64,000 bases of DNA from assembly GCA_947650285.1 (NCBI GenBank), contig CANTFL010001360.1:62001-126000 (forward strand), read 5' to 3'. The translations under genes were made by a program, and so were the position numbers. Shown piece by piece: positions 35,905 through 47,632 of this stretch. The DNA is from Hyaloperonospora brassicae (taxonomy: Eukaryota > Oomycota > Peronosporomycetes > Peronosporales > Peronosporaceae). Every line of letters begins with the position of its first letter. Position 1 is the first letter of the stretch. Under the pieces are notes generated by a model, which worked only from the letters and a program-made list of their open reading frames with translations, was not told where the DNA came from and searched no databases.

Positions 35905-37254
35905 TTATGCTCTCGGGGACGAACTTGTCGAACTCGTCTCGGCCACCGGTCCAGCTGCGTCTCCGTCTATGAACTCCAAACACTTGTCGCCTTTACCACT
36001 TTTCTCGCCTCCCGCATACGACGACGCAGCACTGCTGCAGTCGCTCCGACAGCTGGGGCTATTAACCGAGAGCTGCATGAGGCTCTGCAGCTGGTCCAAG
36101 TTCTCCTGCTGCAGCCGCTCGCACCGCATCACAGTCTCTGTCAAGAGCATAATGATGTCACTGTGCATCTCCTCCTGCTCGCGGCACCACATTTCCACGT
36201 CTTCGGACAGCACCGACGATCGCACGGACGTCGTCGTCGTCGTCGTCTCCCGGCCCCTACTGTCATAACACGACGACAAAGTCTGATACGGATGCTGATC
36301 CGTGTCCCGCCGTCGGTCGGTCACGACGCTCGAGTGGTCGTGGCGGTCGTCCACCCCGTCGCACGTACTACGGACCGAGTCGTAGCCCTCGCGGCCGTTG
36401 TCCACCACATCTCCTCCGTCCTGCAGCCGCTGGTCCTTTTTCCACCGGTGCGTCGCTTTCGACGACCGCGAGCGCGAAAACAGCGCGTGCATCGACACTT
36501 TGCTACGCGCGCCGTCCTCGGGCTCCATCTCCGACGTCGACTTGGCTTTGCGGTGCAGCAACGACGACGAAAAGTGCATTGACGACGTGGACGACGTGGA
36601 CGACATCGACGACAATGACGTGGACGCCAGTGACGGCGTAGACGACAGCGACGGCGTGGACGCGCGGGGCGACGTGTGGACGTTGGCCGTCGTGCGGAAC
36701 GTCAGCGAAATCGGTCGCCGCGCGATTTCGAGCGTCTCGACGATCTCAGCGAACGGCCACGACGTGACGCTCTCGTTGTTGATCTTGAGCAACTGGTCGC
36801 CCAGGCGGCACTTGCTCATGCCGGCCGTCACGCCGTCGGCGTGGTGCAACATGGCGATCTGCGCGCCGACCTTCGTGTCCCGCTTGGCGTAGTTGCGCAG
36901 CGCAATGCCGCAGTCGCCACTGACGTAAGTGACAGTGTACGTGTCGGCGGGTTTCGAAGCCGCCGCCGAAAACGCCTGCGAAGGGGTCCGACCAGAGGTG
37001 GACGGCCCACCCGCGGATCGGTGCAAGAACGACATGGACAGCGCCGACGCTTTCGAGGCCGATGGGGTGAAGATGGGGTCGTGGTCGGGGGCCGTGGGGG
37101 GTCGCATTGGGTCCGAAGACGAGTGCGAAGACGAGTGCGACGACGACGACGACGTGCGGAGCAACGAGTCGTAGAGGTCCGTCTTGCGGGCCATTTCTTT
37201 CCGAAGAGCCCGCAGCTCTTCCACGAGGTCTGGTAAACTACGTGTCAACTCCAT
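35905..37254 (-). CDS. PDZ domain protein with coiled coil
   Basis: I start at ATG 37254, which gives MELTRSLPDLVEELRALRKE, a helical coiled-coil start, and 449 residues. A Ser-rich spacer follows. A PDZ domain spans residues about 105-188: YTVTYVSGDCGIALRNY, where CGIAL stands in the GLGF carboxylate-binding loop, and later GDQLLKINNESV, the usual G-D-x-I-L-x-V-N block. A long Ser/Arg-rich linker leads to a second helical segment near the C-terminus (MWCREQEEMHSDIIMLLTE). PDZ domains bind C-terminal tails of partner proteins and act as cytoplasmic scaffolds. The frame is open up to 37710, where ATG begins MCRALTVTALLVLNISLAG, but that extension is low-complexity and unlike the rest. Confidence 0.8.
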   Translation of the reverse strand: MELTRSLPDLVEELRALRKEMARKTDLYDSLLRTSSSSSHSSSHSSSDPMRPPTAPDHDPIFTPSASKASALSMSFLHRSAGGPSTSGRTPSQAFSAAASKPADTYTVTYVSGDCGIALRNYAKRDTKVGAQIAMLHHADGVTAGMSKCRLGDQLLKINNESVTSWPFAEIVETLEIARRPISLTFRTTANVHTSPRASTPSLSSTPSLASTSLSSMSSTSSTSSMHFSSSLLHRKAKSTSEMEPEDGARSKVSMHALFSRSRSSKATHRWKKDQRLQDGGDVVDNGREGYDSVRSTCDGVDDRHDHSSVVTDRRRDTDQHPYQTLSSCYDSRGRETTTTTTSVRSSVLSEDVEMWCREQEEMHSDIIMLLTETVMRCERLQQENLDQLQSLMQLSVNSPSCRSDCSSAASSYAGGEKSGKGDKCLEFIDGDAAGPVAETSSTSSSPRA

Positions 37255-39991
37255 CGCACGTGGACAGAGTGGACGGCGCGGACAGACAAGTGGGGGGATA
37301 GTGGTTGTGGTTGGTGGGGGATGGATGGATGGATGGATGTGAGGTGGTAATGCAGGAGAAAGCGGTGCGGGGATGACGGCGACGAGATGGATTTGAGAAT
37401 GAACCACGAGACGGGACCAGGAGTGAGCGACTTCCTGCCCCTGTGTGTGTGTGTGGGTGGGTGGGTGTCCGCTATGGAAGAAGCACGAGCCGATGTTTGG
37501 GATGGGGAGCACCAGCCTCTCACTCGTGGGGTCGAGAGCCGATTGGATCATGCAGAGAGTGAGAGAGTGAGCGAGTGCAGCGAAATCGCGCGACTTGCTT
37601 GACATGGACTGAATCAGAAGCGTCGAGACCCTCTTCACTCGACCGCGGCCGCGACCGGCGAGGGATATGTTGAGCACGAGAAGAGCAGTTACTGTCAACG
37701 CCCGACACATGGGGCCGATTTCTGGTTGTCCCTTTTCGCCTCGTCGAGCTGTCGCGACAAAGTGTCGTTGTCCATATGCGTTCTACCTCTACGACTCGTT
37801 TCGATTCGCGTTCGGCATTAGCACATGCAAACATCACGGACCCGCGTGGCTCGAGTGAGTTGTCAGGGCATTGTGCCGGCTCGAAGATTCGCGCGAACAT
37901 TCGTCTCCAGTAACGAGCGGGAGGAAAACCCGTCTGGAGACGAACGATGTCCACACGACGGTCGTCGATTGCATATCGTCGCGCCTCAAAGTCTCATGGT
38001 GAGTCGGGATCTCGACAGGCAACGCCCTTGCGTTCGGTTCACTTCGACGAGCTTTCGGTCTCAACGTCGTTACTCGTTCTACGACAAAGTGTTGATGTCG
38101 TTAACATCCCCCTGCACAACTAATAAAACGCACCACTGGCTTCAATTGGGCGTCGACAGCTTTCCTCGTGCGACGGTGAAGGTGTCTTCGTTCGAACGCA
38201 AGATCCACGTGTCTCTAGCATTCCTTCGTCTACGTTATCGACTTTGCTCTGTTGTGTCTCGGAATGGTACGCGGTATCTTTGCAATGAATGAGTACTGGT
38301 CAAGGGCAAGTCGCAGTAGGACCCGTGTCTTGTCAGAGTCACAGATCATCGAATGTTGGTGCCAAGCGTGGTACAACTGAGAGGGTGCGGCGCACCTGAC
38401 ACTTTCGTGTGCCTCGCTCAGTCGAAGGACGGCACACTTCTTGCTCAGGACATGTGGCATACGACCTTTCGTGTGCGAACATGGAGTTGAGCGCAGATGG
38501 TGGCAAAAGATACTGATAGTCAGCTCAGCCGCACGAACAATGGCAACATGTGACCAGCGATGCTAACGTCAAGGGCCTGTACATTGTGACAATACAGGCC
38601 ACTACTCGAAGGCCTTGGCCACCACAGTGCGGTACAAGCGGACAAAACACGTTGTGCAAAGACGGTAGATAGGTTCGTTGTCGGCAACAAAGTGGCTGGA
38701 CTGAGGACCCATGTGCTACAACGCGACACTGGTGGCGTCAAGCGTCGAGAGTCACCGCATGTGATACAGGTCGGTACTGTTAACTGGAAGAACAACCGAG
38801 GAGTCTGCAGTCCTTAGTGTGCACATGCAGGTGGTTGTACCTGTGCATGACGGGTCGGATCTCGCCTGACCAGGCTCATGATACCAATGGGACACTAGGA
38901 GAGTATCAGACGAGCAGGAAAGCCCCTAGTCCATAACCGTTTGTTTGCCTGTCTCCGCCAAGCAACAAGGCGTCAACACTGCGCATCACCCTTTCAAAGC
39001 TTCGACCCCTCGACAACCAGCCCTTCCCGCCCACGTCCATCCACTTCGCCTGTCCGGTCTTCTTGCGACGTTTGTCGCTGCGATACGCCCACGCAGAGCC
39101 GGATAGCCATGACTTTAGCGTCCAATCGTTCTCAGCCAAGTTACCTACGTCAACGTACACTCGAAACATGACGAAACTCCTTGATTTTGGATGGGAATGA
39201 AGAGCTGGTGAACACGAATGGCCATTGCGCGCTCGTGAACAGCATATCCACAGAGACAAGCTACGACGTGTCTCGAGAACCACGACTTGATCCTCACGAC
39301 CGCTGTACTTTCTTCTAGTTTTCGCACCTCGTCAGTTTGAAGTTTGCCTGGTACCGGGCGGGGTGAGCCGGTCGTATGACATCGACATGAAATGTCAATG
39401 TGAATATCATCTGAGCAGACAAAACTTTGACAATATGGCCTTATAGGGAAAAAGATGCGAGAAAATTACCTAAAAGGATACAACAAAGTGAGAATATTAC
39501 GCTAGAGGATATATTTGGCAGCAGTTGACAAAACACACGGCTCATTGGCTGACACAGACCATTCTTTTCGCCAACAATATCACCAACTAAGGACAGTCGC
39601 GCGCCATGAGTTGCAGGTAGGTATACCATGAACAACTTAGATTCGACACTTATAAAGTAGGATGATAGCTGGATATTCGAAATGACCATAATAGTACGAA
39701 TGCAGTTCACTCCTACCTGTAACCGCAGCGTGTGGCGTTGAGATATTTGCGCTTCCTTACACAAAGGTGTGCGGAAGGTAATGGACCACATTTCCACACC
39801 CTATTCAGTGTAGATTGTCCACTTTGTCTTCTGTTAGCGAAAAGTGGCCTGGTCCGATCGAGTGGTGGCAATGGCGGCAAATTCTCCACTTATTGACCCG
39901 ACTTGTTTCAAATCTCAGTCTCTATATCTTAGGTTCAATGCCAACTATCTCTACTTTATACCAAACTAGCACATGTATCGATGGGTGAGAT
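37255..39991. other. Intergenic region left of the Copia element, no supportable gene
   Basis: It includes (GGAT)n at 37321-37339 and GT-rich runs near 37443. Several short frames exist on both strands, none with a motif. Confidence 0.45.
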
Positions 39992-39996
39992 GACGA
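39992..39996. other. Left target-site duplication of the Copia element (GACGA)
   Basis: GACGA borders the left LTR; AACGA (53653-53657) borders the right LTR. Four of five bases agree, as expected for an old insertion. Confidence 0.55.
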
Positions 39997-40810
39997 TGTT
40001 ACACGTAGATGTTGCCGTCGCACTCGTGCAAAAGATAGTAAACATAAAAGTGAAATATTTTCAGTGTTAAGCATTCCCCCTGTCAACACTTAGATATGCA
40101 TGGACCAAAATGGAACTGCAACTAGACCATGTCAAGTTGCACATGGCGTCTATAACGGGGTAGCCCGTTTCATGATATTTTTATTAAGGCTAAATGACAA
40201 TAAATAATATTACGTTAAATACTCTTCCAATAATATAACAGAGCATGATGATATTGTTGAGATAACCGAAGAGTTAACTCATTGGATTTTATCGTGATGA
40301 TATCAACACACCAATCGCTGCTAGACGCGGCAAAAATGAGTGGTGAGTAGACGTCATCATACATTTAGTTAGATGAATATGATATAGTCAGGACAAACAG
40401 AGACACAAGATTGATAAGACTTAATTGTATTACATAACAGATTTACTTTTACCAGAAACTAGAGTGTGATCTTAGTACCCTTTCCTTCCTCTGTGTTGGT
40501 GCAACACTTAGCAGGGCGCTGACTATCACTGTTGTCAAAAATGTGAGATCCGTACTGGTCAACCAGTAAGCTGTCACCAGTGCCCCGTTACAGCGTCCGT
40601 CTCTCTCTCTATACCCTGTGTCATCTTGTCACATGGCGTCCGTCTCTCTCTATCACGTGGCAAACCTGTCACATGGCGTCCGTCTCTCTTTGTCCTCCAT
40701 GTCAATCTGTCACATATCAACCAGTTTAGTGAGGTCGCAACTTACCTGTAGCGGTTCTTGCACTTGACCTGCAGGACCTTGTTACCTGTCAGAAACAATA
40801 ACTTCTAACA
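39997..40810 (-). repeat. 3' LTR of the Copia element, split by a Gypsy solo LTR
   Basis: Segments 39997-40150 and 40599-40810 match the other Copia LTR (45303-45638 and 53623-53652). The interruption is the solo LTR at 40151-40593 plus one duplicated GCGTC. The LTR contains imperfect tandem units of about 40-50 bp, each with CACATGGCGTCCGTCTCTC, at about 40628-40720. Confidence 0.85.
40151..40593 (+). repeat. Gypsy solo LTR inside the Copia 3' LTR
   Basis: It begins TATAACGGGGTAGCCCG (TGTAACGGGGCAGCCCG in E1) and ends GTGCCCCGTTACA. It is flanked by perfect 5-bp duplications GCGTC (40146-40150 and 40594-40598). No internal element sequence remains, so it is the product of LTR-LTR recombination. 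At 443 bp it is longer and more diverged than the E1 and E2 LTRs. Confidence 0.88.
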
Positions 40811-40829
40811 CCCCCCTCGACGTCATCCT

Positions 40830-43800
40830 CGATGCTGATTAGCTTGAATATCCCGCTCTAGTCCACAATTCTCAGGGCTAGTAGTGCCTTCGTTAGTAGG
40901 TCCGCGATCATATCTCCAGACTTGACGAAACTTGGCTTCACTGCCTTGACTTGTGCGTAGTGGCAGACAAACTTACGTCGTATGTCGACGTGCTTTGCGC
41001 TTGATGGCTCTTTTAGCTCTCCAATTTCCCGATCGCAGCTTAATTGTTCATCTACATTGGCATCAATTGATTGACCTACATTCCCAGCTCACCGAAAAGC
41101 ACCTTGATCCCCAATAGTATGAGTTCCGCTTGAGATGCTGCGATAAACTACGCTTCCATGGTGCTGAGCGTTACTCCGGTCTGCTTCTGGCAGGCCCATG
41201 ACACCACTGCACCATCTATGGTCAGCACACATCCGCACACCCGACTTTCGATCGGACTTGTCTGCAGCGAAGTCCGTATCGCTCCGGCTTTCAACCTTGA
41301 TCGGATCGCTTGAAGAGCTCGTGGTGTTGATGCACAGCTACAGGTCCTTCAGGCCCTTCAAATTTCGCGCAACTCGTTTGTCCATCTGCCAATCTTTTTT
41401 CTATAGGATTGCGTGTCTGGATAATTGCACGGTGCACAGCAAAGCTGATGTCCGGTAGAGTTCAACGTGCAATCCAAAGTAGACTCCCGAAGAGAGATTG
41501 GAAAGCCTTGATGCTTGTGTGTCCGGACGTGCTCGATGCAGCCAAAGCACTCAAGGCTTGAGGGTCTACGTCAGTGCAATCTTCATCAATAAGAGCCCGC
41601 ACCGCATTTGCTGACTCCAACCTGTGGTCCTTTAAAAGTACGTCGACATCGGTTCTTGGTCTAGCACGTATCCATGCTTAGTATATAGCACAATCCGCAG
41701 TTCCAGGAACTTGATAACAACGCCCAAGTCCTCGATTTCGAGGAAAGCCATGTTCAAGAAGAACTGCTCCACAACCGCAGATGACGTACCGGTGAACAAC
41801 AAGTCGTCGACGTATACCCCTACAATCGTGATGTCTTCATCAAACTTCTTCATGTATAGACACATGTCGGTCGTACATTGCTTAAAGTTTAGTTGAACCA
41901 ACTTCGTATGCAACAGCTTGCTCCGCAATCATCCGGCTTGCTTCAAACCGTCCAATAATTTCTTTAGCAGCAGATCAAGTTGTTTTGTATCCTTGCCTCC
42001 GCGTTTGTTCAAAATGTCCTGGTTCACTTGCATCCCTCTTGGGACCTTCATGTAGATGTCAAGATCGTTCTTCTTATCCGCCTTGACGCATGCATTGGGT
42101 ACATCTCCATGGCGTGCAGGGATATTCCACTGACGCGAGAGTACTAGGGTCACCTTTACGGTGCCAAGCTCCATGAACGCTGCGAAGGTCAAAGTGTAAT
42201 CGACTCCAAAAAGTTGTTCATTTCCGAATGCGACTATTCTTGCCTTGTATCGCTATACGTTTAATGTTCGCATCAGTCTTCGTCTTGAGAATACATTTGT
42301 TATGCAGTACAGGCGAACTCACCGGCGGAACGACCATCGCCCAAACGCCATTGGCTTTTAAGCTGTCAACTCCTCAGTGATCGCCACTTGTCACTCGAGT
42401 GGATCATCATAGCTTCACTATAGTTTCTTGGTTAGGGCTCGACGACAGTGTTGACGATGTCTTAAGTTTCACACCCTTGTCTGCATCGCTTGGCATGTCT
42501 GTTTTCTTACTCATTGATCGCGTCACATGACGATCACGCATCCGGACGAAAGACATATTGCAGGACGTTTGTCAAGTTCGCTTGAGGATCCTCCTGACCC
42601 TCATTTCCTCGCAAAACTTCCGATCGTTTGCTGCCCGGTACGTCGGTCAGGGTCTCGATGTTTTTCACATGCTGTGTCACCAAGACGGCACGATCCTTTG
42701 TCAGGTAAACACGGTACCCCTTCGTTTCATCGTCCTTTCCGATGATGATAACCGCATTTCCACGCATTTTAAGCGACCTGTTGTTCGTGTGCAGTTGAAC
42801 CGTGCACGTCAAACCAAAGACCACGATGTCGCTATGATTCGGTTTCTTCTTGGTGAGCAGCTCAATGGGCAAGAGTCCACCGTCATTTGCTTTAGTGGGA
42901 CTTCGATTAACTATATACGCTGCATACTCCGCAGCGTCACCCCAAAACTTTAAAGGGCGATCACTTGCAAACATCATGCATCGCACCATGTTCATGATGG
43001 TGTGATGCGTCCTTTTCACTTTTCCATTGATGGCCTGGTTATCACGCTAACTGATTTGGCGTGAGACGCCAGTCTCCTTGCAAAACACGTACAAAGTCTT
43101 GTACTCGCCACCACCGTCCGTACGAAATACGTGAATACGACAATCGAAACGTCACTTTAAGGCCGACAGGAACTGCTTCAATTTCATCGCAGCAACGTCC
43201 TTCGTCCTTGCCAAACAGCATCGGCAATAGTTGGATCGGAGATCAATAACGTTCATCAGGTACCGATTGCGTAGACGGTCGCGTGGAGTCATGGTACCCT
43301 TAGTTTTATAACATATGACTTCTCCGATCACATCGATCGGCGGATTTTTATCGCAACCCTTTCGTGACTGCAATTTCTTCGTCTGATTGCCTTGTGCACA
43401 GTCCAAGCAGTTGACGCGCTTAGTATCAGTGTGTTTGATGCCAGAGGCGGGGTCGCAAGCCATCTTGATAATCGTGTTGTAGCACTGATGACCTAAACGC
43501 AGATGGAATTGTATTCGTCTTCCATGTTGTAGACTCATCTGTGCTTCGTCTCCATTGTCATGCACAACTGCCATGATTCATTCCTCCGGCGATCCAGAGT
43601 CTCGAACGTCATCCTCTGAATTTGGGTTGAAAACCTCCTCAACCAACACATCGTTGACACGTACGACGTCCATTATGGGTGTGCCCCCAGGGGTGGAGAC
43701 CATCACACGTCTTTCTTTACGATATTCAAGAACGCATACCTTCTTCTCCAACTTTTCAAAGAAAAAGTGTTACGCCGGAAATCGGAAGCGTATTGAACAT

Positions 43801-45290
43801 CGAGAAGTCGGATGGTCTTAGTGACCCTAATTGCTTTGACAAGAATCATTCCACTTCCTTGCTTCGCGATCTTGAGTGTTTCCATGTCTATAGATGCGGT
43901 GAAGCATTCATGGTTGCAGTCTAACACATCTCCCAGTAGAGTCAGGTAAATGACAAGATAACTCCCTGATCCGCCGTCCAATTCCCACTTAGTAATCGCA
44001 TGTGTCTTGTGTTCATCCATATTTCAAACCGCAAGGACGAAATATGCGTCTTGTTTCCTGCGAGTGTGCTTGGACACGATACTTTCAAATGTCCGGTGCT
44101 ACCACATAGGTAACACTTTTTAGGTCTTTGAACATCACATTGCTTTTCGTCGATTATAGTTTTCCTTGATTCATTTGTTGGCTCGACGACGCTCAAGACA
44201 TCTCGACCGAAGTGGTTGACAAGGACCTCTATCTTCGTTGACTGAGAGAATTGAGCCAGCTCTTCGGCCTGTCGGAGGTAGTCGACCCTGTTAAAGCTCA
44301 AACTCGACAACATTGTCGTCCGCATTTAAGGGTCGGCATATTGATCAATGGTGTCCAAAACAAGGTCGTCTGCACCTCCGCTCACGTCACTCGCGACCGT
44401 AAGATAGAGTAAATGTTCTGTCCAGCTACGTTGAGATGACTTGGCCGCGGTAAACAAATCGTACTTCAAGCAAGGGTGATCTTGGTCGCAAATTTGTGAA
44501 GCAGCCTTTGCATAGCATGCTCCAAGGTTTGACTTTCAGACCATTGCGTTTCCACCTGTCGACGGTAGTACTTCTGGGCAGTATTAGCAAAGTGTTGCCC
44601 CAGAACATCAACCTTGATGTCTTCTGGCCAAACGAAACCACAGGCACGCTCGAAGAAGCCTATCTGATGTACGAACTCCTTGCCCCATTCCAGAAAGTCA
44701 CTACCAAGAACATGGTAGAGTTCCTTTTCGTCGAAAGGTTGCAATCACAGCTTCCTTTGACGGCCGCCCGGCACGCCTTGACGCAACTATCCGTGTTGAC
44801 AAGACACCGGACCTGGCATGTAAATGCCCAGGTATAGTCCCGCAGGCATATCCTGTCCTTGGAAACCAGGCTCAGGAGATTGAACCACTCCGTAGTTCGC
44901 AGCTGCTTGCGCTGGCGGGTCAGGAACGTGGAACCGAGCATCAGCTGCTCGACGTGCACCGAGGTAGGTGTCCGGCTAGACTTCCGGTGAGCGTTTGGGA
45001 GGCGGGGTATGTACCAAAGCTTGGGGGTTTATACCGTCGCCTGAACCCAGTACCGAACCAAAGATGCTTGACTCCGCGGAGTCTTCGCGTTTGCCGTTCA
45101 ATTGTCCTGCTTGATAGGATTCCATCCTGCCCACCCCTCCGACAAGTCGCCTAGCATGGCGAGCATCTTGTCCAGTGCCGCTGCGGGCACTGCCGAATTT
45201 TCTTCCAAATTGGGGTCGATAGTCAAACCCTGACCATCGTCCACCACAGCGGGTTTGGCCCTAAGGGCCGCGCCACCAAGACGTTCGGTT
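40830..45290 (-). pseudogene. Copia gag-pol relic
   Basis: Going down the - strand, a Gag start (MSPTERLGGAALRAK) lies just after the primer-binding site at about 45290. Gag (ACGFVWPEDIKVDVLGQHFA) lies at 44744-44466. A zinc knuckle CYLCGSTGHLKVSC lies at about 44110. A protease-like WELDGGSGS lies at about 43985. The pre-integrase zinc region (HLRLGHQCYN to CLDCAQGNQTK) and integrase lie at 43574-42534. RT lies at 42192-41632 with the active-site YVDDLLFTG. Frames are broken by many stops and shifts, so no protein can be made. Its integrase resembles the older relic at 20.1 kb. Confidence 0.88.
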
Positions 45291-45302
45291 GGGCTCATAA
45301 CA
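45291..45302 (-). other. Candidate Copia primer-binding site (half-tRNA type)
   Basis: Directly after the 5' LTR the - strand reads TGTTATGAGCCC, complementary to GGGCTCATAACA. The anticodon stem-loop of initiator tRNA-Met has a similar GGGCTCATAACCC core. Drosophila copia primes from an internal site of initiator tRNA-Met (half-tRNA priming). The assignment here is by resemblance. Confidence 0.6.
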
Positions 45303-45638
45303 TGATGGACGTCGATGTTGCAGTTGCACTTGTACAAAAGAAAGTGAAAGCGAAAGTGAAATATATTCAGTGTCAACCATCCCTCCTGTCAACACGACGT
45401 TAAGCATAGACCTAAATGGAACTGCAACTAGACCATGTCAAGTTGAATATGGTCACGGTATCTCTCTGTCCCATATGTCATCTTATCACATGGCGCCCGT
45501 CTCTCTCTGTCACACGTGTCGACCTGTCACACGGCGTCCGTCTCGCTTCGTCCCACGTGTCAATCTGTCACACATCAACCAATCTGGTGGGGTCGCAACT
45601 TACCTATAACGGTTCTTGCACTTGAAATGCAGGACCTT
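45303..45638 (-). repeat. 5' LTR of the Copia element, inner 336 bp
   Basis: It matches the 3' LTR around the solo LTR insertion. It is cut at 45638 by Gypsy element E2 and resumes at 53623. Confidence 0.85.
45634..45638. other. Target-site duplication of Gypsy E2 (ACCTT)
   Basis: ACCTT at 45634-45638 is repeated exactly at 53618-53622 on the other side of the element. Confidence 0.92.
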
Positions 45639-46027
45639 TGTACGGGGCACACCCTTGCGTAACTTAACGCAAGGGATTTGGGTGCCCCGACGGACGTACA
45701 CGTGGCGAGCGAGGAAGCGTAGGTAGGGTAAAAGTAGAACTGTTATATTAATAAATTAAGTCTTTAAACTACTGTCTCTTCGTTTGACTTAATTCAATCA
45801 TACTAATATAACTGCATGTATGGTGACGTCTCGTCACCACTCATTGCGCGCGTCTTGCGGCGATTGGTGGGTTGATATCATCACGATATCAACCAATGAA
45901 CAGACCCTTTGGTCGACCCTTCAATATCACCACTTTGGTGATATTGTTTAAAGAATATCCATCTTTATATTCTTTATTGTCACTTTCCTTAAAGTGACAA
46001 TTTCATGTAACGGGCTGCCCCGTTACA
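45639..46027 (-). repeat. 3' LTR of Gypsy E2
   Basis: 389 bp. In + reading it runs from TGTACGGGGC (one A lost) to GCCCCGTTACA. It is a string of perfect hairpins: CCCTTGCGT/ACGCAAGGG at 45652-45675, then GGTGACG/CGTCACC, TTGATATC/GATATCAA, CAATATCACCA/TGGTGATATTG, TTGTCACTTT/AAAGTGACAA and TGTAACGGG/CCCGTTACA. Confidence 0.95.
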
Positions 46028-46041
46028 TCACCCCCCCTTAA
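46028..46041 (-). other. Polypurine tract (E2)
   Basis: On the - strand TTAAGGGGGGGTGA abuts the start of the 3' LTR, the normal site of plus-strand priming. Confidence 0.8.
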
Positions 46042-46126
46042 CTGATAGTCACCGTGTGACTATCAAAATATGGAGGCCACCCGTTGGCCACCATTGGGAC
46101 AGGGAGCACTTGTTTGGTCCGTTCCA

Positions 46127-46134
46127 CTCACTTT
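46127..46134 (+). promoter_or_regulatory. Initiator-like motif upstream of the antisense ORF
   Basis: CTCACTTT fits the initiator pattern YTCANTYY common at oomycete transcription starts and lies 23 nt before the antisense ATG, a rather short leader. E1 keeps TTCACTTT at the matching place. It lies about 100 nt outside the LTR. Short motifs arise easily by chance, so this is weak. Confidence 0.35.
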
Positions 46135-46156
46135 CCGCTTGACCTCGCATAGTTAA

Positions 46157-47632
46157 ATGTCTATGCGAGGTGACTCAAGACCCACACAGCCTGGTGCTGT
46201 GCAAGCCTCTGCGGCAGACGCTTCGTCGTCTGCCGCCCCTTCTTCGCCTGCAGCAACAGGTGCTGCAGGTGCACGCGGTATCACGCCGCGTGCGCACGAT
46301 GACCCCGATGTGGAGGTCATCTACTATGGCGAGTCAGACGTGTCTGACTCGGGCAATGCTCCAGAGGCGTCTCGCTCACCGGCGACGCCTCAGTATTCGC
46401 CAAGACCACTGCCGAACGAACGGACTCGTGATTTGCATCACAGTCTGTTCGGCAGTGATGATGATGATGACCAGGGTGGTGAGTTCTATTCTTCACCACC
46501 GCCGGCTCGTGCGTCTTCGCACGAGCGTGATGACGATGGCGCGAGCCGTCGTCAATCTGGGAGCCGTGGTACCAACAAGGGTACCACTGTGAAGCGTGAT
46601 GAGTTGAAGCCGTGGCGTTTGCCCGAACAACTCATCAATAGCCTGTCTCACGAGACAGGCCAACACCATCGAATACCCTTATTCGATGCAACCGAGCTTC
46701 ACGGCTTGAGTTCCAGCGCGAAGAACTTTCGCGCTCAAGAAGAATTTTATCTCGATGTCTTTCTTAGACATCGATGGTACAATAGCAACCAAAAGCGTGA
46801 CAAAACATCGCTTTTGGCTGCGTGGAACGCGTTCGTCCAAAACGTCAAGAATTTTGGACGAGATGGGTGGCTCAAGAAACTTGAGGCAACACGCCTCAGG
46901 TTCGAACGGCGAACGCCAACCGGTGCTAGGTACCGGTTGCATTGTTTATCTAGTGAGGCAGGCATTCCTTGCCTTACATGGGGAGACCCTTGTGCGAGTT
47001 GTGTTGACAACTCGCAGCGTGCACATAGGGATGTGTACTCCCTAAATTCGCCCTGGGGAAGGGCACACATCTCGGCTGAGATGCGTGACGCGATTGCAAA
47101 CTTGCAATCCGTCTACAAGCGCCTAGGGCGCGTGTTTACCGATGGGCCACAGGACTCATCGGATGGGTCTCGTCATACTGGCGGACGAGACCTTCAACAT
47201 CCATCAACAGCTGAGAGCGGGGCTCCCAGCTGTTCCAAGAGGGTGGATACCCCCGCCACTGGACGAGGTAGCTCGTCCTTGATCCTGAATCGTCACGGTG
47301 ATTCAAGATACGCTCCACTAGAAAGCGTTGATCACCGTGAGCATCCACCAAAGGATGTGGTGGAGGAGGAAAGACCTCCTCCAGAACCCCAGGCCCACCA
47401 TCTCGACCCTTACGAGATGGATCGCGCAATCGATGAATTGCGCGATGACCTGAAGCACGAGCGCGACCGACGCTACGCTTTGACCGACACCGTGCGGAAG
47501 AACCGCAAGGGTCACGAGGCTGATCGGGCGAGATATCGCGCCGATTATGCCACGGCGCAGCTTCAGGTCGAGCGGGATGTCCGCTCCTTTTCGGCGAGCT
47601 GGCGACAGCTCGCGGGGAGATATCTCGGTTGA
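46157..47632 (+). CDS. Antisense gene of the Gypsy family (491 residues; ancestral end at 47763)
   Basis: This frame lies opposite gag-pol, between pol and the 3' LTR, and starts at ATG 46157 (MSMRGDSR). The N-terminal third is Ser/Pro/Asp-rich with an acidic run (SDDDDDQGG). A conserved middle holds [17 protein letters not shown] and [14 protein letters not shown] Cys cluster follows (C-x8-C-x6-C-x2-C, ending GDPCASC), a possible metal site. The C-terminus is charged and helical ([18 protein letters not shown]), probably a coiled coil. A one-base deletion in 47581-47593 relative to E1 shifts the end. In the other frame coiled-coil sequence ([20 protein letters not shown]) continues to TAA 47761-47763. 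No known family recognised; it may be regulatory or nucleic-acid binding, but this is not shown. Confidence 0.8.
   Translation: MSMRGDSRPTQPGAVQASAADASSSAAPSSPAATGAAGARGITPRAHDDPDVEVIYYGESDVSDSGNAPEASRSPATPQYSPRPLPNERTRDLHHSLFGSDDDDDQGGEFYSSPPPARASSHERDDDGASRRQSGSRGTNKGTTVKRDELKPWRLPEQLINSLSHETGQHHRIPLFDATELHGLSSSAKNFRAQEEFYLDVFLRHRWYNSNQKRDKTSLLAAWNAFVQNVKNFGRDGWLKKLEATRLRFERRTPTGARYRLHCLSSEAGIPCLTWGDPCASCVDNSQRAHRDVYSLNSPWGRAHISAEMRDAIANLQSVYKRLGRVFTDGPQDSSDGSRHTGGRDLQHPSTAESGAPSCSKRVDTPATGRGSSSLILNRHGDSRYAPLESVDHREHPPKDVVEEERPPPEPQAHHLDPYEMDRAIDELRDDLKHERDRRYALTDTVRKNRKGHEADRARYRADYATAQLQVERDVRSFSASWRQLAGRYLG

Noticed and set aside
36676..37236. Arg-rich + strand ORF of 186 codons
   Set aside because: It is the complement of the PDZ gene, and its start codon and composition are those of a shadow frame.
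37255..37710. N-terminal extension of the PDZ gene beginning with a signal-peptide-like MCRALTVTALLVLNISLAG
   Set aside because: The extension between this start and MELTRSLP is low-complexity (HTHTQ, HPSIHPPPTTTT) and comes from GT/GGAT simple repeats; the internal ATG gives a cleaner protein.
37825..38292. Possible RXLR-type secreted effector
   Set aside because: No signal peptide and no RXLR-EER pair; Arg-rich sequence only.
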